Source: Sphingobacteriaceae bacterium
GTDB taxonomy: Bacteria; Bacteroidota; Bacteroidia; Sphingobacteriales; Sphingobacteriaceae
DNA: 46,942 nucleotides
Direction: 5' to 3'
NCBI GenBank assembly: GCA_947459195.1
Contig: CANHCS010000009.1
Span: 1 to 46,942 of the forward strand
In this document: positions 28,077 to 37,471 of the stretch, in pieces
Layout of the letters: the number at the start of each line of letters is the position of its first letter
How positions within the stretch are numbered: position 1 is the stretch's first letter
Position numbers and translations under genes: made by a program
The notes under the pieces: generated by a model
Told to the model about the DNA's origin: nothing
Databases searched by the model: none
Seen by the model: only the letters and a program-made list of their open reading frames with translations

Positions 28077-28655
28077 TTATAAACCAGTATTGTTTCGGAA
28101 TAATTTAATCGCAATAGCCAGCAAGATGATGCCGAAAGCTTTGCGTAATACATTCAAGCCAGACTTGCCGAATAATTTTTCTAAACGTGCCGTATTTTTT
28201 AGTACGATGTACACGAAAATCATGTTCAGGATAATGCCTACGATGATATTCTGTGTGGCATATTCTGATTTTAGCGAAAGCAGGGTGGTCATGGTTCCGG
28301 CCCCGGCAATCAATGGAAATGCCAGCGGCACAATAGAAACACTTTCTGGAACTTCTTCTTCAAAGAAATTGATGCCCAATACCATTTCCATGGCGATGAA
28401 AAATATCACCAATGAACCTGCAATGGCAAAAGACTGAATGTCAATGCCGATGATGCTTAGTAATCCTTCACCTATAAACAAAAATAGAATCATCAGCGTG
28501 AGCGAAACAAGGCTGGCTTTTTCTGATTGAATATGACCTGCTTTTTGTCGTAACTGAATGACCACCGGGATAGAGCCCAATATGTCAATGATGGCAAAAA
28601 GGATCATCGTAACGGAGAGGATCTCTTTGGTGTTGAAGCTGAGGGATGTATACAT
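28077..28655 (-). CDS. MarC family integral membrane protein
   Basis: A 192-residue inner-membrane protein with six predicted helices in the MarC/UPF0056 pattern. The first helix includes the conserved IIDILGSIPVV, the middle has EMVLGINFF, and PLAFPLIAGAGTMTTLL is the conserved central motif. The role of MarC proteins is uncertain; the old link to multiple antibiotic resistance has not held, and a small-metabolite exporter role has been proposed. Followed after 9 bases by the Gre-like gene, so they likely share a transcript. Confidence 0.9.
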   Translation of the reverse strand: MYTSLSFNTKEILSVTMILFAIIDILGSIPVVIQLRQKAGHIQSEKASLVSLTLMILFLFIGEGLLSIIGIDIQSFAIAGSLVIFFIAMEMVLGINFFEEEVPESVSIVPLAFPLIAGAGTMTTLLSLKSEYATQNIIVGIILNMIFVYIVLKNTARLEKLFGKSGLNVLRKAFGIILLAIAIKLFRNNTGL

Positions 28656-28685
28656 ATTTTAGTTTAATTACTAATTCTCTTAAAC

Positions 28686-28720
28686 AAAAAAGGTTCCAGA
28701 GTTTATCCGGAACCTTTTTT
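28686..28720 (-). terminator. Intrinsic terminator of the first APC permease gene
   Basis: A 12-base-pair stem (AAAAAAGGTTCC, 28686-28697, with its complement at 28709-28720) with an 11-base loop; the minus-strand copy ends in T6, 15 bases after the permease stop. Confidence 0.9.
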
Positions 28721-28735
28721 GAATATCTATGTTAT

Positions 28736-30196
28736 TTATTTTTTAGCGGCAGCTTCTTTACGAACCACACTGTGGTTTTTGCTGTATAGATAATACACTA
28801 ATAGGCCTAAAATCATCCATAATGCAGCTACTTTAAGTGTATTCACATCTAAAGCTACAATCATACCACCACATACCAAGATACCCAGTATAGGTACCAA
28901 TGGAACCAATGGCGTTTTGAACGGACGCTCCAAGTTTGGATTTTGAACTCTCAAGATCCAGATACCCGCACTTACTAACACGAAAGCAAGTAAAGTTCCG
29001 AAAGAAGTTAAGTCACCTGCTACACTACCTGGTACAAAGGCAGCAAAACCACCTACCAGGAAGAATAAAATAATGTTACTCTTGTATGGTGTACTGAATT
29101 TAGGGTGTAATTCTGAGAATATTTTCGGTAACAAACCATCTTTAGACATGGTGTAGAATACTCTTGACTGACCTAATAGCATCACTAGGATTACGGAAGA
29201 GAATCCCGCAAGGATAGCTACAGTGATACCGGTAGCTAACCAATCGTAACCATGCATATAGGTTGAAATGGCGTACGCTACAGAAGCTTCTTTTCCTTTT
29301 TCAGGATCCGCAAATTCTTGCCAGTTGGTTACACCGGTTAATACGTGTGAAAAAAGGATATAAAGAATGGTACAAACCACTAGTGATCCTAAAATACCGA
29401 TCGGCATGTCTTTCTTAGGATTCTTTGCTTCTTGAGCTGCGGTACTTACTGCATCAAAACCAATGAAGGCAAAGAACACAATAGCTGCACCACCTAATAC
29501 ACCACCCCAGCCCCATTTAAACATACCTTCATGTCCGGGTGTTCCTTCTGGAATTAAATATGGCGTATGATTTTCTGGTTTAATAAATTGCCATCCAATA
29601 ACTATAAATATCAATACGATAGCTACTTTAACAAATACAATTACAGCATTTAGTTTGGCTGATTCTTGTGTTCCCTTAATTAAAACAAGGGTTAACAATA
29701 ATAAGATGACCAAAGCTGGCAAGTTGATGATACCAGAAACTCCGTTTAAAGATTCAAAAGGCGAATGAGACCACTCGTAAGGTATAGCCCCGCCGAGTAA
29801 TTTATTAAGGTATTCACTCCAGGCAATGGAAACGGTTGCCGCTCCTAAAGCGTACTCCATAATCAGGGCCCAGCCAATAATCCAAGCTACTACTTCACCC
29901 ATCGTGGTGTAGGCGTATGTATAGGCACTACCGGCAATAGGAATCATGGCAGCAAACTCTGCATAGCATAAGCCGGCAAATGCACAACCAATGGCTGCAA
30001 TGATAAATGATAAGGTTACGCCAGCTCCGGCAGCTTCACCGGCAGCAGCTGCTGTACGTACGAAAAGACCCGCACCAATGATGGCACCAATACCTAATGC
30101 AATGAGGTTCCAGCTACCCAGGGTACGTTTCAAGGAACCCTCTCCGGTAGCATTAGCCTCTGCTAATAATTGTGTTAAAGATTTAGTGAATTTCAT
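28736..30196 (-). CDS. APC-superfamily amino acid permease (cationic amino acid transporter-like)
   Basis: A 486-residue transporter with about 12 membrane helices. Helix 1 carries the substrate-binding GIGAIIGAGLFV, followed by YAEFAAMIPIAGSAYTYAY; FFAFIGFDAVSTAAQEAKNP in the middle is typical of the CAT/YfnA-like group that carries amino acids by proton symport. I start it at ATG 30196 (MKFTKSLTQLL): a longer reading to 30265 would run through the hppA terminator hairpin, so it is not coding. The C-terminus is basic (RKEAAAKK) and cytoplasmic. A candidate -7 box lies just upstream and it has its own terminator. Substrate is not readable. Confidence 0.88.
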   Translation of the reverse strand: MKFTKSLTQLLAEANATGEGSLKRTLGSWNLIALGIGAIIGAGLFVRTAAAAGEAAGAGVTLSFIIAAIGCAFAGLCYAEFAAMIPIAGSAYTYAYTTMGEVVAWIIGWALIMEYALGAATVSIAWSEYLNKLLGGAIPYEWSHSPFESLNGVSGIINLPALVILLLLTLVLIKGTQESAKLNAVIVFVKVAIVLIFIVIGWQFIKPENHTPYLIPEGTPGHEGMFKWGWGGVLGGAAIVFFAFIGFDAVSTAAQEAKNPKKDMPIGILGSLVVCTILYILFSHVLTGVTNWQEFADPEKGKEASVAYAISTYMHGYDWLATGITVAILAGFSSVILVMLLGQSRVFYTMSKDGLLPKIFSELHPKFSTPYKSNIILFFLVGGFAAFVPGSVAGDLTSFGTLLAFVLVSAGIWILRVQNPNLERPFKTPLVPLVPILGILVCGGMIVALDVNTLKVAALWMILGLLVYYLYSKNHSVVRKEAAAKK

Positions 30197-30219
30197 TTTG
30201 TTTGTTTTTTCTGAAGCAC

Positions 30220-30227
30220 CAAACCTA
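30220..30227 (-). promoter_or_regulatory. Candidate -7 promoter element for the first APC permease
   Basis: TAGGTTTG on the minus strand fits TAnnTTTG and lies 23 bases before the ATG at 30196, between that start and the hppA terminator. The -33 element is not obvious. Confidence 0.4.
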
Positions 30228-30247
30228 ATTAATTTATTCCGAAAATG

Positions 30248-30279
30248 AAAAAGGGATTTCCGCAAAGAAATCCCTTTTT
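30248..30279 (-). terminator. Intrinsic terminator of hppA
   Basis: A perfect 13-base-pair stem (AAAAAGGGATTTC at 30248-30260 with its complement at 30267-30279) and a 6-base loop, ending on the minus strand in T5, downstream of the hppA stop. Confidence 0.92.
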
Positions 30280-30301
30280 AAATAAATCAGAAGCTTTGTA
30301 T

Positions 30302-32533
30302 TTACTTAATAGTATCGGTAGTGTTAATCAGGGTATCAACTTGTTGATTACCTAAGGAATCAACCTTAACGATTACTTTCACTTCTTTACGCACTTCCAT
30401 ATTTTCTGCCGATTTATGACCTGCAGAAATATGAGGTGCAATCACTAATGAAACAATTGACATCAATTTGATCAAGATGTTCATAGAAGGACCAGAGGTG
30501 TCTTTAAATGGATCACCCACAGTATCGCCGGTAACCGAAGCCTTGTGTGGCTCTGATTTTTTGTAATACATTTCACCGTTGATCTCTACGCCTTTTTCGA
30601 ATGATTTTTTTGCATTATCCCATGCGCCACCGGCGTTTGACTGGAACATACCCATCAATACACCAGAAACAGTTACACCGGCCAATAAGCCGCCTAATAC
30701 TTCCGGACCAAAGGCGAAACCTACCAGAATTGGAACGATCAGGGCGATGGCACCAGGTAACATCATTTCGCGGATAGATGCTTGCGTAGAAATGGCCACG
30801 CATTTTTCGTACTCGGGCTTCGCTTTGTATTCCATAATACCCGGAATTTCGCGGAACTGACGACGTACTTCCTGCACCATGTCCATGGCAGCACGACCTA
30901 CAGCAGAAATACATAAGGCGGAGAAAATAAACGGAATCATACCACCTACAAATAAACCAGCCAAAACATCGGCTTTATAAATGTCGATGCGGTCGATACC
31001 CGCAATACCTACGAAGGCGGCAAATAATGCCAATGAAGTTAATGCAGCTGAAGCAATGGCGAAACCTTTACCAGTAGCAGCGGTAGTGTTACCTACGGCA
31101 TCCAAGTTATCGGTACGGCCACGTACTTCTTCAGGTAACTGACTCATTTCGGCAATACCACCAGCATTGTCGGCAATTGGGCCAAAGGCATCGATAGCCA
31201 ATTGCATGGCAGTAGTGGCCATCATACCGGCAGCAGCGATCGCTACTCCGTATAATCCAGCAAAATAATAAGAACCATAAATACCAGCAGCTAATACCAG
31301 GATAGGCAATACAGTAGATTCCATACCTACCGCTAAACCGCCAATGATATTGGTAGCATGACCAGTAGCAGATTGTTTAATGATAGAATTTACCGGACGT
31401 TTGCCCATAGCAGTGTAGTACTCGGTAATGATACTCATCAATGCACCTACTACTAAACCTACCACAATAGCCAAGAATACGTCGGTTTTGGTGAATTCAA
31501 AACCACGTATGCTCATGGTTTCAGGTAATAACCAACGCACTGCGAAGAAAGCAGCAACCGCCGTCATGATGATAGATGACCAGTTACCAATATTCAAAGC
31601 GTTTTGTACGCTGTCGGTTTCTTTTGAGATACGAACCATATAGGTAGAGATGATCGAGAAGATCAAACCTAAACCAGCGATCAGCATTGGCAAAAGGATC
31701 GGCGCAATACCACCGAAATTATCAGCAGATACGATTTCACGTCCCAATACCATGGTAGCCAGAATGGTGGCAACATATGAACCGAATAAATCGGCACCCA
31801 TACCAGCCACATCACCTACGTTGTCACCTACGTTATCAGCAATGGTAGCCGGATTACGCACATCATCTTCAGGAATTCCTGCTTCTACTTTACCTACTAA
31901 GTCGGCACCTACGTCGGCAGCTTTGGTATAAATACCTCCACCCACACGGGCAAACAAAGCGATTGATTCGGCACCTAAAGAGAATCCAGCCAATACTTCG
32001 AGGGCTTTTTCCATCTCTTTTCCGTTCACACTGCCACCAGTTTGCACTACATAAAGGTTATAAAACACTATGAATAAGGAACCTAAGCCTAAAACGGCTA
32101 ATCCGGCAACACCGATACCCATTACGCTACCACCAGTGAAGGATACTTTCAGGGCTTTAGCCAAGCTGGTACGTGCAGCCTGCGTAGTACGAACGTTTGC
32201 TTTGGTAGCGATGTTCATACCGATATATCCTGCGAAGGCAGAGGTAAATGCCCCGATCAGGAAAGAAATGGCAATTACCGGGCTGGAGGTTTCTACCAGT
32301 GTACCAGAGTACGCCAATAATACTGCAGCAATAATTGCGAAATAAGTTAAGATTTTCCATTCAGCTCTTAAGAATGCCATGGCGCCATCGGCAATGTAAC
32401 CGGCCAGCGTACGCATGTTTTCATCGCCCGCGTCTTGTTTGCTTACCCAAGCAGATTTAATCAGCATCACAACGATACCAAATAAGCCCATCAGTGGGAT
32501 TGCGTAAATTAAGTTGTTTTGTAAAAATTCCAT
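30302..32533 (-). CDS. hppA: Membrane-bound ion-translocating pyrophosphatase, K+-dependent type
   Basis: A 743-residue integral membrane enzyme that couples pyrophosphate hydrolysis to export of H+ and/or Na+. The catalytic PPi-binding motif [16 protein letters not shown] and the following [16 protein letters not shown] are present, and [17 protein letters not shown] is at the C-terminal catalytic loop. The segment [12 protein letters not shown] (about residue 480) has Ala and Gly at the positions that are Lys and Thr in K+-independent enzymes, so this is a K+-dependent form. The last ~35 residues form a charged extension beyond the final helix (ending [12 protein letters not shown]). Ion specificity cannot be read directly. 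Own promoter and terminator. Confidence 0.95.
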   Translation of the reverse strand: MEFLQNNLIYAIPLMGLFGIVVMLIKSAWVSKQDAGDENMRTLAGYIADGAMAFLRAEWKILTYFAIIAAVLLAYSGTLVETSSPVIAISFLIGAFTSAFAGYIGMNIATKANVRTTQAARTSLAKALKVSFTGGSVMGIGVAGLAVLGLGSLFIVFYNLYVVQTGGSVNGKEMEKALEVLAGFSLGAESIALFARVGGGIYTKAADVGADLVGKVEAGIPEDDVRNPATIADNVGDNVGDVAGMGADLFGSYVATILATMVLGREIVSADNFGGIAPILLPMLIAGLGLIFSIISTYMVRISKETDSVQNALNIGNWSSIIMTAVAAFFAVRWLLPETMSIRGFEFTKTDVFLAIVVGLVVGALMSIITEYYTAMGKRPVNSIIKQSATGHATNIIGGLAVGMESTVLPILVLAAGIYGSYYFAGLYGVAIAAAGMMATTAMQLAIDAFGPIADNAGGIAEMSQLPEEVRGRTDNLDAVGNTTAATGKGFAIASAALTSLALFAAFVGIAGIDRIDIYKADVLAGLFVGGMIPFIFSALCISAVGRAAMDMVQEVRRQFREIPGIMEYKAKPEYEKCVAISTQASIREMMLPGAIALIVPILVGFAFGPEVLGGLLAGVTVSGVLMGMFQSNAGGAWDNAKKSFEKGVEINGEMYYKKSEPHKASVTGDTVGDPFKDTSGPSMNILIKLMSIVSLVIAPHISAGHKSAENMEVRKEVKVIVKVDSLGNQQVDTLINTTDTIK

Positions 32534-32586
32534 GAATGTGTTTTAATATAAATCAGGTAAATAAAAGGTTTACTATAAACGACCGG

Positions 32587-32617
32587 CAAAAATAGCAGGC
32601 TTGTGGCATTAATCCAA
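32587..32617 (-). promoter_or_regulatory. Promoter of hppA, Bacteroidota type
   Basis: On the minus strand TTG (32617-32615), a 20-base spacer and TATTTTTG (32594-32587) fit TTG-N17-23-TAnnTTTG. The predicted leader to the ATG at 32533 is about 45-50 bases. This is the best-formed promoter in the window. Confidence 0.65.
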
Positions 32618-32740
32618 TTTAATTTGGTTAATTGTTCATTTTCAAACTAAGAGAGGGCCTGAATGCTACCCAGTCGAATTCTATTTCGAGTTATCAGATT
32701 TTACTTGTGATAATTTTAGATATCTTAGAAAAATTAAACC

Positions 32741-34198
32741 ATGCTTATGCAAGAAAAAACAGAAATGAAACGAGAGTTGGGTTTGCTTGACTCGACCATG
32801 ATTGTGGCCGGATCTATGATCGGTTCTGGAATATTTTTAGTGAGTTCTGACATTGCTAAATCTGTTGGCTCGCCATTTTATATTTTATTGATCTGGTTGA
32901 TTACAGGCATCATTACCCTGATAGCGGCATTGAGTTATGGTGAGTTAGCCGGGATGATGCCAAAAGCCGGTGGGCAGTATATCTACCTGAGGGAGGCATA
33001 TAATCCGATGGTGGGCTTTTTGTTTGGTTGGACGGTTTTTACAGTGATTCAGACCGGGGTGATAGCTGCTGTAGCCATTGCTTTTGCTACTTATACCGCC
33101 GAATTGATCCCCTGGTTTTCTAAAGCTAATGTGCTATTAAAACTCGGTGCTTTTGAGTTTAATGCCACCCAATTTTTAGCCTTGTTGCTCATTGCCTTTC
33201 TTACTTATGTGAATTTGCAAGGAGTGAAGAACGCCAAGATCTTACAAACTGTTTTCACATTGGCCAAGATCCTGGCTTTGCTTGGATTAATTGTGCTGGG
33301 CATCTATTTTGGTCTAAACTCCGATGCGTTTAAAGTAAATATGGAGAACTTTTGGACTCCTTATGTTACCAAAGTAAATGCCGATGGAACGATTACCAGG
33401 GAACTGCTAAGTGGGGTAGTGCTCTGGGCAGCGGTTGGTGCGGCCATGGTAGGTTCTTTATTCTCTTCCGATTCTTGGAACAACATCACTTATACAGCCG
33501 GAGAGATCAAAGAACCACAAAAAAACATCCCTCTGAGTTTGTTTTTGGGTACGCTCATCGTTACCATTTTGTACATTTTAGCCAATGTGGCGTATATGAT
33601 GCTGATGCCGGTAGCGGGTAGTCCGGAAGGGGCCTCGGTATTTGAAAGAGGAATTATGTTTGCCACCGATAATAGGGTGGGTACAGCCGCCGCCTCTATG
33701 ATTTTTGGTACAGCTGCGGCTACCATCATGGCTTTATTGATCATGGTATCAACTTTCGGATGTAATAATGGAATCATTTTGGCAGGTGCCCGTTTGTACT
33801 ATGCCATGGCCCAGGATGGGGTGTTCTTTAAAAAAGCCGGTACTTTAAATAAAAAGGGAGTCCCTGAGTTTGCACTCTATATCCAGGCGGGTTGGGCATC
33901 GCTGTTGTGCTTGTCGGGCACTTATGGCCAATTGTTAGATTATACTACTTTCTCTTCCTTATTGTTTTACCTCGTTACCATTATAGGTTTGTTTATTTTG
34001 AGATACAAACGTCCGGATGCGGAGCGACCCTACAAGGCTTTTGGTTACCCCATTTTGCCTGGTTTGTATGTATTGATCGCTACTGCCATCTGTGTGATCT
34101 TGTTGATTGAAAAGCCAGATACCTGCGGTTGGGGTTTAGCTATTGTTTTGCTCGGACTTCCGGTTTATTACATCTGGAAATGGGCCAACAAAGAATAA
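32741..34198 (+). CDS. APC-superfamily amino acid permease (LAT/SteT-like)
   Basis: A 485-residue transporter with about 12 membrane helices. Helix 1 has the binding motif GSMIGSGIFLVSSDIAK, then SYGELAGMMPKAGGQYIYLRE, and NITYTAGEIKEPQKNIP in the middle, all typical of the LAT-type amino acid exchangers such as SteT. It is not close to the neighbouring permease on the other side of hppA. The loop after helix 5 has a soluble insertion (FWTPYVTKVNADGTITREL). The 207-base spacer to hppA is divergent. Its stop lies 4 bases from that of folC on the opposite strand. Substrate not readable. Confidence 0.88.
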   Translation: MLMQEKTEMKRELGLLDSTMIVAGSMIGSGIFLVSSDIAKSVGSPFYILLIWLITGIITLIAALSYGELAGMMPKAGGQYIYLREAYNPMVGFLFGWTVFTVIQTGVIAAVAIAFATYTAELIPWFSKANVLLKLGAFEFNATQFLALLLIAFLTYVNLQGVKNAKILQTVFTLAKILALLGLIVLGIYFGLNSDAFKVNMENFWTPYVTKVNADGTITRELLSGVVLWAAVGAAMVGSLFSSDSWNNITYTAGEIKEPQKNIPLSLFLGTLIVTILYILANVAYMMLMPVAGSPEGASVFERGIMFATDNRVGTAAASMIFGTAAATIMALLIMVSTFGCNNGIILAGARLYYAMAQDGVFFKKAGTLNKKGVPEFALYIQAGWASLLCLSGTYGQLLDYTTFSSLLFYLVTIIGLFILRYKRPDAERPYKAFGYPILPGLYVLIATAICVILLIEKPDTCGWGLAIVLLGLPVYYIWKWANKE

Positions 34199-34202
34199 TA
34201 AA

Positions 34203-35495
34203 TTAAAGCACTTCGGCTACTACAAAAGTACTGCCTCCGATGAAGATCAGATCTCCGGGGGCAGCCTTGTTTAAAGCCGCTTCGTAGGCTTCTTTTACCG
34301 TTTGAAAAGCATTTCCTTTTAAACCGAATATGCTTGCTTCTGCCTGCAATTCGTTTACGGCTTTAGCCCTTGGAATAGCCGGTTGACAAAAATAATAAGC
34401 TGCCGATTTTGGGAGTATGCCAAGCACTTTGCTGATGTCTTTGTCTTTCACCATCCCCAAAACTAGGTGAAGTTGTTGGTGAGGAGTAGTGGAGATGTTT
34501 TTTAATACTTCACGAATGCCATCTTCATTGTGTCCGGTATCGCAAATTACTTTCGGATTTTCTTGTAAGGTTTGCCAACGACCTTGTAATCCGGTCGAAG
34601 TTTTTACCTGTTTTAATGCAGATGTTAGCTGCTCATCGCTGATCTCGAATCCTTGTTTACGGAGTTCATCTACTGCAACCAAGATTGCAGGCAGATTTTT
34701 GAGCTGATAGCCTCCGGTTAGATCAAGTTCTAAATGGAGCTTTTTGCCATTTTGCTGATTAATTGCTTCAACTCTGAAAAGTTCATCCTTCTGTCCACCA
34801 ATAATTTCCCATTCATTTTGAGCAAAATAGATATTTGAATGTGCAGTTTCAGCCTTGGTTTGAAAGACATTTCGAGTTTCGGGAATGCTTTCGCCAATGA
34901 TGACCGGTGTTTTGTCTTTGATGATTCCTGCTTTTTCGGTTGCAATTTCGGATAGGGTATTGCCCAAAATGTCCATATGGTCGAAACCGATATTAGTAAT
35001 AATGGAGAGCAGTGGATGAATAATGTTTGTAGAATCTAAACGGCCACCGAGGCCGACTTCAATTACTGCGATATCTACTTTTTCTTTGGCGAAAACATCA
35101 AAGGCCATCGCCACACTTAACTCAAAAAACGAAGGATCAATTTGCTTAATTAAATCGAAGTGTTGATTGACAAATTCAATGATCGAATGCTCCGAGGTCA
35201 TCGATTCATTGATTCTGATCCGTTCTCTGAAATCTTTGAGATGGGGGGAGGTATGCAAACCTACTTTATAACCAGCTTGTTGTAGGATGGCGGAAAGCAT
35301 GTGTGAAGTAGAACCCTTCCCGTTAGTTCCTCCTACATGGACAGACTTGAATTTTTGTTCCGGATGGTCCAGTGCTTCACAAAGCGCTTTGATATTATCC
35401 AGGTCTTTTTTATAGGCCGCCGAACCAATACGGGTAAACATGGGTAATTGGCCGTACAGAAAGTCTAAGGTTTCGATGTAGCTGTTGAAAGGCAT
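34203..35495 (-). CDS. folC: Bifunctional folylpolyglutamate synthase/dihydrofolate synthase
   Basis: Adds glutamate to dihydropteroate and to reduced folates. The 430-residue protein has the Mur-ligase-type P-loop VGGTNGKGSTSHML, the conserved HTSPHLKDFRERIRIN, VEVGLGGRLDSTNII with the metal-binding residues, and the C-terminal domain with DTGHNEDGI. It lies downstream of the TonB-like gene (76-base gap holding a small palindromic repeat) and converges on the LAT-type permease with no terminator. Whether it belongs to the envelope operon transcript is uncertain. Confidence 0.94.
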   Translation of the reverse strand: MPFNSYIETLDFLYGQLPMFTRIGSAAYKKDLDNIKALCEALDHPEQKFKSVHVGGTNGKGSTSHMLSAILQQAGYKVGLHTSPHLKDFRERIRINESMTSEHSIIEFVNQHFDLIKQIDPSFFELSVAMAFDVFAKEKVDIAVIEVGLGGRLDSTNIIHPLLSIITNIGFDHMDILGNTLSEIATEKAGIIKDKTPVIIGESIPETRNVFQTKAETAHSNIYFAQNEWEIIGGQKDELFRVEAINQQNGKKLHLELDLTGGYQLKNLPAILVAVDELRKQGFEISDEQLTSALKQVKTSTGLQGRWQTLQENPKVICDTGHNEDGIREVLKNISTTPHQQLHLVLGMVKDKDISKVLGILPKSAAYYFCQPAIPRAKAVNELQAEASIFGLKGNAFQTVKEAYEAALNKAAPGDLIFIGGSTFVVAEVL

Positions 35496-35523
35496 TTGCT
35501 TAATTGATGGTAAATCAGAGCTC

Positions 35524-35556
35524 GTCGAAAACTGCTATTTTTTGTCACCTTTCGAC
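35524..35556. repeat. Degenerate palindromic intergenic repeat
   Basis: GTCGAAA (35524-35530) and TTTCGAC (35550-35556) form an inverted repeat in the 76-base gap between the TonB-like gene and folC. The surrounding text (GAGCTCGTCGAAA ... GTCACCTTTCGACAGG) resembles the GTCACC/GAGCTTGT-type intergenic element also seen at 44877-44936. Confidence 0.45.
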
Positions 35557-35571
35557 AGGCATAAGATGATA

Positions 35572-36375
35572 TTACTTCACTTTAAAATTGAAAATCACCA
35601 CCCCAATTTGCACATCGGGAGCCGATTCCAGTTGGTTTAAGCTCGATCCAATAACTGCTCTTTCACACTTTTGCCAAAGGCTGCGGTCGGAGAGGGTGGT
35701 GCCCTTTACTCCGGCACGTGCATAAACCACCAAGCCGGTTTTATCCACCCTAATCTCTACCGCCACACGCCCCGAGCTTTGACCATCGTCCTCTATTCGA
35801 GGTTTATTAATAAAGCGTCGGTTGGCTAGAGACAGGCTGATGCCGCCAAAACCCGAACCTCCTTCACCATAATTTGGAGAGAGTGGGTCACCCTCTCGGC
35901 TACCCTGGTTTCCAGGAGTACTGCCGGTTCCATCACCTTTGCCGGTACCATCATTTTTTTTGCCTTTATACAAAGCGTTCTGATTGACAGCCGGGCTGGC
36001 ATTTTTTAGGTCACTGGCTGTAGCCGGATTATTGTTTGACTTGTCTTTAGTGCTTACAGCTGGAGCATCTTCGGCATCTTGAGTTAATACCGATTTATTA
36101 CTGCTCTCTGCGGAAGGTGTATTGCTGGTAGTTGTTTTTGTATTGTCGGGCAGTGCGCCATTGGCATTAGGGTCTACAGAAGGCTCGTCGATGCTCATAA
36201 AATCATCACCCATTCCGGTTTCTGAAGTACCATAATTAACTACAATGCCTCCGGTACCCACTTCTTGTGCTGGGAAACCTAAGATCACAAAATAACTAAT
36301 GAGCAAAAAAATGCCCATGGTCAATGCCGAAAAGGCAAAGGCCTTAGGATAGTTATTTTCTTCCTTTCCCTGCAT
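35572..36375 (-). CDS. TonB-like energy transducer
   Basis: A 267-residue protein anchored by one N-terminal helix (AFAFSALTMGIFLLISYFVIL), with a long disordered periplasmic spacer rich in Asn, Ser, Thr, Gly and Lys (about residues 40-185) and a small C-terminal domain (GRVAVEIRVDKTGLVVYA ... IGVVIFNFKVK) with the spacing of a TonB C-terminal domain. The spacer lacks the EP/KP repeats of classical TonB and is Gly-rich instead. Its ATG overlaps the exbD stop (TAATG), so it is made together with ExbB/ExbD. It probably transmits PMF-driven motion to an outer-membrane partner, most simply the barrel encoded upstream. The identity as a Ton/Tol-type transducer is fairly secure, the partner is inferred. 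Confidence 0.8.
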   Translation of the reverse strand: MQGKEENNYPKAFAFSALTMGIFLLISYFVILGFPAQEVGTGGIVVNYGTSETGMGDDFMSIDEPSVDPNANGALPDNTKTTTSNTPSAESSNKSVLTQDAEDAPAVSTKDKSNNNPATASDLKNASPAVNQNALYKGKKNDGTGKGDGTGSTPGNQGSREGDPLSPNYGEGGSGFGGISLSLANRRFINKPRIEDDGQSSGRVAVEIRVDKTGLVVYARAGVKGTTLSDRSLWQKCERAVIGSSLNQLESAPDVQIGVVIFNFKVK

Positions 36376-36773
36376 TACTTGGGTTCTGTAGCTAAAACCA
36401 GTTTAATTTTCAGCTTATTGGCCACATCCATCACATTCACCACGTTTTCGATGGCTACGGTCCGGTCAACATATAAAACAATGGTCAATTCCTGCGCTGT
36501 TCCTTGATAGCTTTGTAATTTTGGCGTCAGTTGATCAGGATTGACCTGCTGTTTATCAACAAAATATTCTAAATCTTTAGTAACAGATACGGTAATGGTT
36601 TTTTTCGAAACCGATTGACCAGAATCTGAACGTGGTAACAACAGTTTGATGATGTTCGGATTTGTTACCGTTGATGCAATAAGGAAAAACAACAACAAGA
36701 AAAACATGATGTCGTTCATGGCAGAAGCATGCACTTCTGCTCCAGGACGATTTCTTCTGCCCCTTAAATTCAT
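36375..36773 (-). CDS. exbD: ExbD/TolR-family biopolymer transport protein
   Basis: A 132-residue inner-membrane protein with one helix (MNDIMFFLLLFFLIASTV) and a periplasmic domain. Asp21 at the start of that helix is the conserved proton-path residue of ExbD/TolR. With ExbB it forms the PMF-driven stator-like complex. The start overlaps the exbB stop by 4 bases (ATGA) and the end overlaps the tonB-like start by one base. ExbD and TolR cannot be told apart by sequence alone here; the symbol follows the family. Confidence 0.9.
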   Translation of the reverse strand: MNLRGRRNRPGAEVHASAMNDIMFFLLLFFLIASTVTNPNIIKLLLPRSDSGQSVSKKTITVSVTKDLEYFVDKQQVNPDQLTPKLQSYQGTAQELTIVLYVDRTVAIENVVNVMDVANKLKIKLVLATEPK

Positions 36774-37471
36774 TGTCCGGGTTCCTCCAAAAGATCGATA
36801 AATTCTACGGCATCAGTCTCCATTTTTAAAATCACGCGGTCTACCATGATATTCAAAATATGATACCCTACATAGGCCAAAATACCAATCATCAATCCGG
36901 TGGCAGAAGTGATCATCTTTTCATACAATCCACCAGCAATAACGCCCATGCTAATATTATCGGTTAAGGAAATGTTATAGAAAATTCTGATCACACCCGA
37001 AATAGTTCCCACAAATCCTAACATGGGAGCGATACCTGCCACAATTCCCAGAATGCTGATGTTTTTCTCCAATTTGGAAACTTCCAGTTTCCCTACATTT
37101 TCGATGGCTCCCTCAATATCTTTAATGGGCCGGCCAATTCTTAATAAACCTTTTTGTAACATCCGCCCAAGGGCACTGTTGCTGCCACGGCAAATGGCAA
37201 TGGCCGAGTCAAGTTTACCCGCAGTGATACTTGCCTTCACTTGCTGCATCAAATTAGTTTCGTCTTTTGAGGCTTTCCTGATGGTAAGGTAGCGTTCAAT
37301 AAATATCACCAATGCAAGAAACAAGAGTAACAATAGCGGAAGCATCACCCATCCGCCTTTAAATAAAAGGTCGATGAAACGTAGCTCTTGCGCTTGTGCT
37401 GCACTTTGTGCCACTTGTGCCGTGGTATCGGCCAGGCCTTGGTTCATGGTATCAATTTGTAGTAGGAACAT
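36770..37471 (-). CDS. exbB: ExbB/TolQ/MotA-family proton channel protein
   Basis: A 233-residue inner-membrane protein with three helices in the ExbB/TolQ pattern: WVMLPLLLLLFLALVIFIERY, then ILGIVAGIAPMLGFVGTISGVIRIF, then TSATGLMIGILAYVGYHIL. The first ~30 residues before helix 1 are Gln/Ala-rich (TTAQVAQSAAQAQE) and lie outside the core domain. ATG 37471 is kept because it overlaps the SPOR-gene stop in a TAATG; an internal Met at 37447 is possible. It forms the proton channel with ExbD. Confidence 0.9.
   Translation of the reverse strand: MFLLQIDTMNQGLADTTAQVAQSAAQAQELRFIDLLFKGGWVMLPLLLLLFLALVIFIERYLTIRKASKDETNLMQQVKASITAGKLDSAIAICRGSNSALGRMLQKGLLRIGRPIKDIEGAIENVGKLEVSKLEKNISILGIVAGIAPMLGFVGTISGVIRIFYNISLTDNISMGVIAGGLYEKMITSATGLMIGILAYVGYHILNIMVDRVILKMETDAVEFIDLLEEPGQ

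Noticed and set aside
30197-30265. N-terminal extension of the first APC permease to 30265
   Set aside because: It would translate through the hppA terminator hairpin and adds nothing like a transporter; ATG 30196 is better.
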